Source: Capitulum mitella
Lineage: Eukaryota > Arthropoda > Thecostraca > Pollicipedomorpha > Pollicipedidae
Reading direction: 5' to 3'
DNA length: 64,000 bases
Assembly: GCA_030062745.1 (NCBI GenBank)
Contig: CP099854.1
Coordinates: forward strand, 17,561,337 to 17,625,336
Part shown: piece after piece, positions 55,953 through 64,000 of the stretch
Layout of the letters: each line of letters opens with the position of its first letter
Position numbering within the stretch: the first letter of the stretch is position 1
Program-made: the position numbers and the translations under genes
Notes under the pieces: model-generated
Seen by the model: only the letters and a program-made list of their open reading frames with translations
The model's database searches: none
Told to the model about the DNA's origin: nothing

Positions 55953-57524
55953 ATGGGCCGACGTCCGAGCGGCTTCGCCCAGCCGCCGCCGCCGCTGCTG
56001 CTGCTGGTGCCGCTGCTGTTACCGCTGCTGGCCGCCTCCGGCCTGGCGGCGACCTCTGCCAAGTTGCCGGCGGCAGGTTCCGGTGTCGGCGCGCCGCTGC
56101 CGGCCGCCCTGCTGGAAAGGCTTCAGTCCAGACGGCCCCGCCTGCCGCCGGCCGCCTTCGACTTTAACGGCATCGCCACCGGAGCGCAGCGGTACCCGGA
56201 GGAGGTCCGCTACCGCACCCTGACGGCAAACTCGGCCTGCCAGTGCCGACTACGCTGTCTGACCGACGTCCGCTGCATGGGCTACGAGCACGAGGCGGTC
56301 AGCGGCTCCTGCGGCCTGACGGACGTCCTGCTGCCGGCTAAAGTCACGGAGGAGACGGTCGGCGGCTGGAGCGCGGGCCGGCGCCGCGGCGTCAGCTGGC
56401 TGCAGCAGCCGTGCCGGGCCGACAGCGACTGCAGCCTGCTGGTGACCGGTGCCGTGTGCGGCCCTGACGGCAGGTGCACCTGCCGCGCCGGCTGGAGCCC
56501 GGTCAGCGACGAGCTATGCCGCCCCGAAGGACAATACCTGCAGGTCACCAGCGGCACGCTGGCCGCCTCCGCGCCGCTCGGCGTCACCACCGAGGCCTCT
56601 CTGACGGCCTGCCAGGACGCCTGCCACCGCACGCCCGGCTGCTGGGCGCTCGACTACGCCGAGAGCACGTCCCGCTGCCGTCAGTACGCCGCCGGCGTGC
56701 AGGCGGCCGCCGCCGCCGAGCCGGACGATCAGACCGCCATCGGCTACGTCTGGCAGTTTTCGCGGCCGGACGGCGACGCGCCTGAAGCTGCCATCGAGGT
56801 GGCCGGCCGGTTGTTCCTGCTGAGCGCGCCGGTAACGTCCTTCGACGCGGCGGACGCCTGCTTGAAGCTTGGCGCCGTCCAGTACTCACCGGACGAGCCG
56901 GAACTCCTGCAGCGGATCTACAAGGCCATCAGTGGCACAGAAGGCAACGACAGAGGCATCTTGGGAGTGGGTGGGACCGACTTGCTAAATAAGGGGAGTT
57001 TCGACCTTCCCGACGGTACGGTTCTGTCCAAAGACGATCCACGCTGGGAGAAAGGCCAACCCAACAGCGAACGGTCAAGTGAGCGCTGTCTTGGTTTCTA
57101 CCGATCACCAGCCATGGACAATTTACGATGCGACAGAAGCCGACCCCAGCTCTGCGAGTACGTTGGCGAAGACCTGCTGGTCAGGCCAGTGGGAGCGGCG
57201 CGCTCTGGCAGCCTCCGTCAGCTGACCTGGTGGACGGCCGACCTTGGCGCCGTGCTCCAGGTCACTGGGGTGCTCTACGTGGCCGAGGCATCGGGCAACG
57301 TCAAACCGCAGCTCACCGAGATCAGGGTTGGCCGACACCCGACCGACGCCTCTGATCTGGAATCGACCCTCTGTCGTCTCCAGACGGGCCCGCCGGTGGC
57401 GGCCAACTTCAGCCGTCTCTTCAGCTGCCCACAGCCGCTGGCCGGCCGCTACCTGCACGTGGAACAGTGGTCCGGAGAGCTACCCGGCTGGCAGCGGCTC
57501 GCCGTCTTTGGAAACCGCTACTAG
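55953..57524 (+). CDS. Secreted multidomain protein: PAN/apple-EGF-PAN-C-type lectin-fucolectin-like
   Basis: The ATG at 55953 has a near-ideal context (AGCCACCATGG) and opens an intact 523-codon frame. An in-frame ATG at 55749 is possible but puts 68 unremarkable residues before the signal peptide. Regions: signal peptide about 15-34 (LLLLVPLLLPLLAASGLA); PAN/apple-like 95-122 (CQCRLRCLTDVRCMGYEHE); EGF-like 154-189 with six cysteines (CRADSDC...CTCRAGW); second PAN-like 220-244 (CQDACHRTPGCWALDY); C-type-lectin-like about 286-403 (LFLLSAPVTSFDAADACLKL ... WEKGQPNSE ... CLGFYR ... RPQLCEY), lacking an obvious EPN/QPD calcium motif; and an F5/8-C or fucolectin-type module about 408-523 (WWTADLGAVLQVTGV, TEIRVGRHP, F-S-C-P, GRYLHVEQW, LAVFGNRY). 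One N-glycosylation site is visible at N485. It is probably an extracellular carbohydrate or cell-surface binding protein; the ligand is unknown. No introns are seen in the coding part, unlike the prolyl hydroxylase gene. A truncated family B element ends 256 bp upstream. Confidence 0.87.
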   Translation: MGRRPSGFAQPPPPLLLLVPLLLPLLAASGLAATSAKLPAAGSGVGAPLPAALLERLQSRRPRLPPAAFDFNGIATGAQRYPEEVRYRTLTANSACQCRLRCLTDVRCMGYEHEAVSGSCGLTDVLLPAKVTEETVGGWSAGRRRGVSWLQQPCRADSDCSLLVTGAVCGPDGRCTCRAGWSPVSDELCRPEGQYLQVTSGTLAASAPLGVTTEASLTACQDACHRTPGCWALDYAESTSRCRQYAAGVQAAAAAEPDDQTAIGYVWQFSRPDGDAPEAAIEVAGRLFLLSAPVTSFDAADACLKLGAVQYSPDEPELLQRIYKAISGTEGNDRGILGVGGTDLLNKGSFDLPDGTVLSKDDPRWEKGQPNSERSSERCLGFYRSPAMDNLRCDRSRPQLCEYVGEDLLVRPVGAARSGSLRQLTWWTADLGAVLQVTGVLYVAEASGNVKPQLTEIRVGRHPTDASDLESTLCRLQTGPPVAANFSRLFSCPQPLAGRYLHVEQWSGELPGWQRLAVFGNRY

Positions 57525-57589
57525 GCTGGGATGCAGGCGCTTCGTGTGGGTCTTTCGACTTTGCCAACCGCTTAGCCGGCCTGGTGACT

Positions 57590-57790
57590 GGTCCTGGCCT
57601 CGGCTCTGATTTAACCTGACCTCGGCTTTGACCTGTCGTGACCTCAGCCCTGACCTACCGTGACTTCCGCTGTGACGGGCCCTGACTTCAGCTCTGGTCT
57701 ACCCTCTGACCTCACCTGTGACCTACCCTGGCTTCATCCCTGGCCTACCCTGACGTCAGCTCTGACATGCCCTGATATCAGCGGTCACAT
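57590..57790. repeat. Degenerate ~24-bp repeat after the lectin stop codon
   Basis: TGACCTCAGCTCTGACCTACCC-like units recur about eight times just 3' of the lectin gene, probably within its 3' UTR or immediate flank. Each unit carries TGACCT half-sites. Confidence 0.8.
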
Positions 57791-58332
57791 GACATGTTTG
57801 AATTGGTTATGGCTATCGTGTTTCTGCACTTGTTTTGTTTTCTAAATGTCTGAAATGTTCAACGATAGCTAATGCCGGCACCCGTCAATACACACATTCT
57901 CGAGTACCCCGGAACTTTAACATCTTATCGGGCGACCAAGCGTCCGATGTTTTCGTGTCAATGGGCTGTGGACCGTCTTGTGCCGAAGAAGTACCACGCA
58001 TCCTTGCACGCTGCACGGAAGAATTATCCTGGTTAGGTTTAACTTCACGCATGCAAGGCCTGAGGTGGAAGATTCATGGAGGACTTTACAAATAAACTAG
58101 TGCACGACATGTGTTGGAGAGAAAACTGGCATGCCAAACACAAAGCCTCGTACAACACGCTTTTATCTGAAATGGCTTTCATTAGCTTCGTCGAAGAAAA
58201 GCGAGACGATGCTTTGAAAGATTTCTGATCAGGTGTTTGCGGTGTCGCGAGTGAAAGCGTCTGAATTTCTAACAATGACGAAATTCAGATGTCTCGTTCA
58301 CTAAGGAGCCTCAAACCTAGCCGTAGACCGCA
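57791..58332. other. 3' flank of the lectin gene, no gene seen
   Basis: Unique-looking sequence between the lectin 3' repeat and element A3. No coding evidence. Confidence 0.5.
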
Positions 58333-60695
58333 TTAACCCTATTCCCGGAGGGCTATGCAGTAGCCGAATCCCGGCACGGGTAGGGGGTGGATTCAGCCCC
58401 TTGAGATCTCGAGAACTAATCATTCGATTTCATCGCGAAAACAGCTGTCAGTTTTCTGTGGCGTCAGCTACATTTTTACAAAAGGAAATCAGAATTATGA
58501 AAGGGGTGGATACAAGGGGGGCAAAAGGAGTCAAAAAGGGATATTTTTGGGCTTGTTATAACTCCGTTGTTTATGGACCGATTTCGATGAAACTGAATTT
58601 GATCAAGTTGGACCGACTTTGAATAAAATTGAAGAAAAATGAATCGAGAGATTATGGATAGGATTTTTTCTCCGGTCCATGCATTTGAAAATCTGAGAAA
58701 ATTCGCATGTGCTCACCGGGTTTTCAAAATAGGAGGTTTGTTTCATGATGCTAAGTTGACAAAGAATTTTAAAACACTTTTTCAGCTTGTATTAGTCATT
58801 TTGTGCTGAGGAAGAACAAACCATATTAACCCGCGCACAACCGTCGGTCCGTTTCGAACATGGGCGATTGGGGGAGGGCAGTTGACTGCCCCCCTCTAAC
58901 TCACGAACGGTTGGTCGCACGATAAAAATAAGCATACCGTTGGAAAGCCTGTGACGAGTAGAGCTCGAAACTGGTCTCATTTTTAGTTTTACGTAATATG
59001 TAAGCCAATTCACGCCCTATATATGTTTTCTCATAGCCGACTGCATGAGACCAAGAAATGGCCTGAATCCCAGGGGCTGTGACTAATAACGCATAGGTAA
59101 AGGCTCCAGCGCACAAGTAAAGGTCCGCGGATGCCGATACACGTCTAATTTCCCCAGATTTCTTCAATATATACGCCGAAACGTTGAGTTAAAGACACGG
59201 CAATTCTACCGCCCGCTGTCGGTGTGCGCCGCTGCCGTATGCGGTACCAATTTGACGGGAACTAATTTTAGCGTTCCTTTATCTTCGCAAAAAAGACGAT
59301 CTTTGTATATTTTATTGATCTTTGTGTTTCTTGCGACGGTTTCTCACGCTTAAATTTGGGAAAAATTAATTAGACCAATCTACAAAATTGGGAGAGCTTT
59401 ATTGGCGAGAGCCTGTTTATTTCCAAAATATGCTATTTTTCCAAACTTTTTGAGGTTCCTGGTATTACTTACGTCTGTGCAAGCTGGTTCTGCCATTTTC
59501 TACCCAATCTGAGTAATTCATCGTCGATTTTGACGGTGGTACATTTTGGCTCACTACAGTTATTCATGGCCTGACCTCAGGTCAATCGCTGCAAGTCATT
59601 GATACTTTGCCCAATGATGGTAACTAGATGTCTGCTTCACTCCACACTAAAAATGTTATGAAATATTCAGTCGATTTCCGAAAAAAACGACATGTCTTAA
59701 AACTGGGCTTGACCTTAGGTCAATAACCCGGAGAATTCCGAAAAATCTGAGATAGCAGATTTGTTGCAACTATCACGGCCACTAATCCGTGAACGTAATA
59801 TTGAGATATCTTGTTTTGCGAAAAAAGTTACAGGGCGTTAAACTTTTTTGGACATACGTCCGTTTGACCTGACTTAGGCAGGCACCGAACCTGACCTGAA
59901 GTCCAATTTTTGACACGAGATGTAGAATTGATGGAGCAAAAGGTACACGAAGTTTCGTGACTCTGTGTTTGTTCGTTCTCTGGCAATCCCAGAAAAACCT
60001 CAGGCATTGCAGAGGAGGGCAGTCAATTGCCCTCCCCAGTCGGGCACGGGTTAAATTACATGTATAAGGTAGCATAGACGGTGCTAGGAGCATGAAAAAG
60101 AGGGAACTGTTATGGTCACAAGCTCATTAGGTCATCTTACGACCGTTGACCTTAACTGACCTGCAGTGATCTTGCAGTCACATTGAATGGTCTGGTGTGC
60201 ATTTTACATTGGTTGAAAACGTTTCCAATCATTTGATTTCACTCTGTTTCTAAAATTCCATTTTACGGCTATTGTGAAATAAGGTACGCATACTGACAGT
60301 TTAGGTCATAGCTCCGTGACCCAACCTGATGTCAAACTTAAACCTGGTAGAAAAGTAGAGAACAGCCTTCAAGGTCATATATGTTCTGGGATTGGCATCT
60401 GGAAAAATAGCTCTGAAATTATTACGACAAAACCAGATTTTGAATTTCGACCTTGACCTCGCCTTGTACAGAAGTGACTTTAGATTAACACAACTGTGTA
60501 TGCTTGCCCAATTATTTCTCTATACACCCAAATTGTCTTTTCAAGTTCTATCTTAAAAACGCTATTTTTTAGCAATCATTTTCTTTTTTTACCCTCAACG
60601 GGACAAAAATGGCATGAGGCGTCTCCCAGAAGCGCTGCACGGTTCCGCCACTGAACAAAACAGGATTACAACATTCTGTTGCAGTACGTAGAAAG
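58333..60695 (+). mobile_element. Family A element (copy A3) split by the nested B4
   Basis: The left part, 58333-58825, starts TTAA-CCCTATTCCCGGAGGG. The right part resumes at 60055 and runs to about 60695 (GCAGTACGTAGAAAGATGG), where a LINE fragment replaces the expected right terminus. The split is caused by B4. Confidence 0.85.
58826..60054 (+). mobile_element. TTAA-type MITE, family B (copy B4), nested inside element A3
   Basis: This 1229-bp complete copy is bounded by TTAA at 58826-58829 and 60051-60054. The sequence on either side (GAAGAACAAACCATA, then ATTACATGTATAAGG) reads across as one interrupted family A element. This is therefore a clean secondary insertion. Confidence 0.9.
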
Positions 60696-60699
60696 ATGG

Positions 60700-61310
60700 T
60701 CAATGTGCAATGGTCGTACATTTTCCTGTTGAAACAGACTGGTTGTCTCGGACTGAAAAGGCGCAAAGGAAGTGGAGTAGGGATTTTACCCTTCTAGCGT
60801 CATTTCATTGCTGTGACATACTCTATTTCACATATGAGAACAATAAGGACTTCAAGCTGAGGTGGTTTCAAAGAACAGTTTTACACCGTATACTTCCAGC
60901 GAATGGCCGTCTCGCTACTTATGGCATACGCTACTCAAGCGAATGCAATAAACGTCCTGGACAGAGCGAATTTATTTCGCACATGCTCTGGTACTGCCCC
61001 GATGTTAGGATGTTCTGGACCAGTTTACAGTGGGCCGTGGGACATCAAATCCGAGTCGTAAATCAGTTCGGCAGTCCTGGGCGGGCACAAGAGAGGTCGC
61101 TCCTCTGACCCAGGTGTCCTGTTTATGTACATTTTGTTAGGCAGACACTATGCATGGCCCTGCAGGTACTCAGGCGTTTGTCCATAGCTGCAAGGCTTCA
61201 TAAAATCACCATTGCATTATATCCGAGTAGCAAAGTACATTGTTCCGTATCAGACGGGCTGGCTACATTTCAGGACAAGTGGGCTCGACTGACCATCTGC
61301 TAAGGAACAG
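60700..61310 (+). pseudogene. LINE (non-LTR retrotransposon) fragment, C-terminal zf-RVT region
   Basis: An open stretch at 60710-61108 encodes KLRWFQRTVLHRILPANGRL, then ATYGIRYSSECNKRPGQSEF and ISHMLWYCPDVRMFWTSLQ. This is the pattern of the zinc-binding region (zf-RVT) after the reverse transcriptase in LINE ORF2: W-Q-x-x-x-L-H-R-I-L-P-x-N, C-x-x-C-type residues, and H-x-x-x-x-C-P-x-V-x-x-F-W. The motif Cys pair is imperfect (CNKR). After a stop at 61106 related coding continues in other frames to DGLATFQDKWARLT at about 61250-61290, so it is a dead remnant without the RT domain. It abuts the broken right end of element A3. Confidence 0.75.
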
Positions 61311-62022
61311 AGAGCGACCACCATGAGTAGCCCATGGGATGTCGCAGAATAGGACTGACAACATTTCTAGGAATGGCCTAAATGCCGCCAAACGAAAACG
61401 GAAGAAATGTATGACGGGGAGAGTTGATTGGGCGGGGGAAGAGTTAGAGGTAGGTGATATTACAGGCATGGTCGTTATGCTTGTTTGTTATGATGTTTTG
61501 ATGTCCTCATCGTGTGTAGTGTAACTCATGGTGTGTGGTGTGTAGCAAACGCAACCTTATCAGGAACACAAAACAATAGGCGCGTTTATATGGGCATTTG
61601 AAAAGCTGCCAGATTCCTGGCCAGGTTGGCTGGATTGACCAACCTGAAAATAAATGCTGATTTAAACTACAGTTGGTTCTGGAAAGGCGTGTTTTAACAT
61701 CCTGTGACACCATGAATGGATTGCAATGCAAACCAGCTTGAAATAAAAGGAGGAGAGACTTTGGCATTCTGTACTACATGCCATGCGTAGTAATTTCCTC
61801 GCGTGTTCTGCGCTTTATTTGGTAGCTTCTGGCCAGCCTGGCCGCATCTCGGCAGTGCGGCCGCTGGCCAAATCCAGTGGTTCACAAAGGCTATGTACGT
61901 TGACAAGGCTGAAAGGTTTTACAACGAAGGCGCTGATTGGTCGAAGGCTGATAAGATAGAAATACAGGGAAAGTGGCCCGGGAGTGGAAAATTCCTTCAC
62001 TTGTTGTGCACGTGGTTCTTGT
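61311..62022. other. No gene seen
   Basis: Unstructured sequence between the LINE fragment and element B5. Short frames only. Confidence 0.5.
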
Positions 62023-62913
62023 TTAACCCGTCCCCGACTGGGGGGGGGGGGGGCAGCTGACTGCCCTTCTCCTGAGGTTTGTCTGGGATTGCGAGAGAAC
62101 GAACCAACACAGAGCCACGAAACTTCCTGCACCTTTTGTTTGATCACTTTTTACACCTTGTGTCAAAGTTTTAACCTCAGGTTAGGTCAGGTGCCTGACC
62201 TAGTTTAGGTTAAACGGACCTATGTCCAAAAAAGTTTAGCGCCATGTAACTTTTTTGCGAAACAAGATATCACAATAATATTTCCAGCAATTAGTTATCT
62301 TGATAGACACAACAAATCTGCTATCTCAGGTTTTTTGGAATTTTCCGGGTCATTGACCTAAGATCAAGCCCATTTTTGAGACATGTCGTTTTTTCGGAAA
62401 TTGACGGAATATTTCAGAACATTTTCAGTGTGGAGTCAAGCAGACATCTAATTGCCGTCATTGGGGAAAGTATCAATGACTTCCAGCCATTGCCCTGAGG
62501 TCAAGTCACGAATCACTGTTGTGAGTCAAATGTAACACCGTTACAATCAGCGAAGAATTACTCAGAATGGGTAGGAAATGGTACAACTGGCTTGCACAAA
62601 CATAAGTCCTACCAGGAACCTCAAAAAGTTTAAAAAAAAAAAATGCATATTTTGCAAATCAGCAGGCTCTCGCGAATAAAGCCCCGCCAGTCGTGTAAAT
62701 TGGTAACTAGTGAATTTTTCCAAAATTTAGGCATCAAAAACCATCACAAGAACCAATAAGATCAATAAAATTAGCATGTATGGGCTTTTTTCGCGAAAAT
62801 AAAGGTACGCTAAAATTAGTTCCAGTTAATTTCTTATTGCGTACGGCTGCGGCGCACGCCGACAGCCGGTGAGAAAATTGCAGTGTCTTGAACTCAATGT
62901 TTCGGTGTATATA
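62023..62913 (-). mobile_element. TTAA-type MITE, family B (copy B5), interrupted by element A4
   Basis: This reverse copy begins TTAA-CCCGTCCCCGACTGGG with a poly-G run. It proceeds normally to the word TTTCGGTGTATATAT, where intact copies continue into AACAAATCCGAGAAATTAGA. Here it switches abruptly to the TTAACCC end of a family A element. Confidence 0.85.
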
Positions 62914-64000
62914 TTAACCCTATTCCCGGCAGGGGGCTGAATCCGCCCTCCCTCGGGTTTTTTGCTCGCCAATTCCAGGTCTTTTAACTCAGCTTTTCGA
63001 AACTTGGTGACTTTTCCTAGCTATTCTTTCTACGTGCCGTGACAAAATTTCAAAATTCCATTTTGCTCAGGGGCGGAGCCAGGCAACGTTTCTGTGATGC
63101 ACCTCAGGCCATTTTTGGCCATGTTGAGGGTAAAAGGAAAATGTCTGCCAAAAACAGTTTTTAAGATAAAACTTAAAACTTTATATAGATGTATAGCTAA
63201 AAAGTTGCGCAATGCGCAGATGTAATTTTGCTTATCTGAGGTTGCTTTACAAGGTCAGGGCAAGGTCAAAAGTCAAAATTCGTTTTTTTGCAATAATTTC
63301 GGCGCCGTTTTTTTAAAATGCCAAAACTGGAATATATATGACATAGGACGGTGCCCTCTACTAATGTATCAAGTTTCAGCTTGATATTAGGTCGGGTCAT
63401 GGAACTATGACCTAAAATGTTAGTACGCGTATATCGCAACAGCCATAAAATGAAATTTTTAAATAGAGTGAATTCAAATGATTGAAAACGTTTACAGATA
63501 ATACTAAATGCACACGAGATCATTCGAAGTGACCCCAAGGTCAATGGAGGTCATTTAAGGTCAAAGATGACAAGTTCATCTACAAAACGTGTGACCATGA
63601 CAGTTTCCCCTTCTTCATGTTCCTGGCACCGCCTATGCTAACATTATACAAACATTGTGATGCGATTTGTACTTCTTTAGCATGACATGACTAGTAGAAG
63701 CCAAAAAAGTGTTTTTGCCTTTTTTGTTCATTCAGTTGTTAAGAAACTAATCCTCCTATTTTTGAAACCCTGTGAACGTCCATGAATTTTCTGAAAATTT
63801 CAGATTTGTGTACCCATGGTAAAAGATCTATCCATAATCTCTCGATTCATACCAGTTTCATTGGAACCGGTCGAAAAACAACGGAGTTAAAAGAAGTCCA
63901 AAAATACCCCTGATTTTCACATTTTTGCCCCCCCCCCTGTATCCGCACATTTCAAAATTCTGAAAATTTCTTTTCATAAAAATGCAGTTCACGTCATAGC
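62914..64000 (-). mobile_element. Family A element (copy A4) inserted in B5, running off the window end
   Basis: This reverse copy begins TTAA-CCCTATTCCCGGCAGG and proceeds through GGGGCGGAGCCAGGCAACG and CACGTCATAGC up to the last base of the window. Its far end, and the rest of B5, should lie beyond 64000. Confidence 0.87.

Overview
This is nuclear DNA from an animal, most likely an invertebrate. Coding exons are short and very GC-rich, with GT..AG introns. The DNA between them is AT-richer and full of microsatellites, minisatellites and short non-autonomous DNA transposons. There is no bacterial-style operon, rRNA gene or CRISPR array. A crustacean such as a barnacle would fit the style, but nothing in the sequence proves the taxon.

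Layout. (1) From 20475 down to 6777, minus strand: twelve consecutive exons of a collagen prolyl 4-hydroxylase alpha subunit, from the signal peptide to the last metal and 2-oxoglutarate ligands. All exon phases agree and the splice sites are consensus or near-consensus. Only the last short exon, about 15-25 residues, was not found. (2) 22.4-24.6 kb: one possible terminal exon of an unidentified minus-strand gene. (3) 26.4-28.3 kb, minus strand: a GT11 alpha-1,2-fucosyltransferase-like locus. It is frame-disrupted, appears to lack a central segment, and sits among three tandem arrays. (4) 28.7 kb: a small plus-strand ORF for a tail-anchored-type membrane protein. (5) 35.8 kb: the last exon of a small cysteine-rich secreted protein. 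(6) 55953-57524, plus strand: an intact 523-residue secreted protein with PAN/apple-like, EGF-like, C-type-lectin-like and fucolectin-like regions. (7) The rest, especially 29.8-33.7, 38.1-39.3, 41.7-42.9 and 53.7-64.0 kb, is dominated by elements of about 1.2 kb that end in TTAA-CCC...GGG-TTAA. These look like piggyBac-type MITEs, and in places they are nested in one another. A LINE fragment lies at 60.7-61.3 kb and tRNA-derived SINE-like copies at 47-48 kb.

The most unusual feature is inside the prolyl hydroxylase gene. Introns 3 and 9 consist largely of minisatellites whose repeat unit is a copy of the gene's own exon-intron junction. Intron 3 has 24 extra copies of its 5' splice site in a 41-bp unit. 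Intron 9 has about a dozen copies of its 3' splice site (47-bp unit) at one end and three degraded copies of its 5' splice site (about 70-bp unit) at the other. Because 41 is not a multiple of 3 and the unit is open in all three frames, the exon 3 reading frame runs through the whole intron 3 array without a stop.

Functionally, the hydroxylase would act on collagen-type substrates in the ER. The fucosyltransferase remnant and the fucolectin-like protein are both linked to fucose biology, but nothing here shows that they work together.
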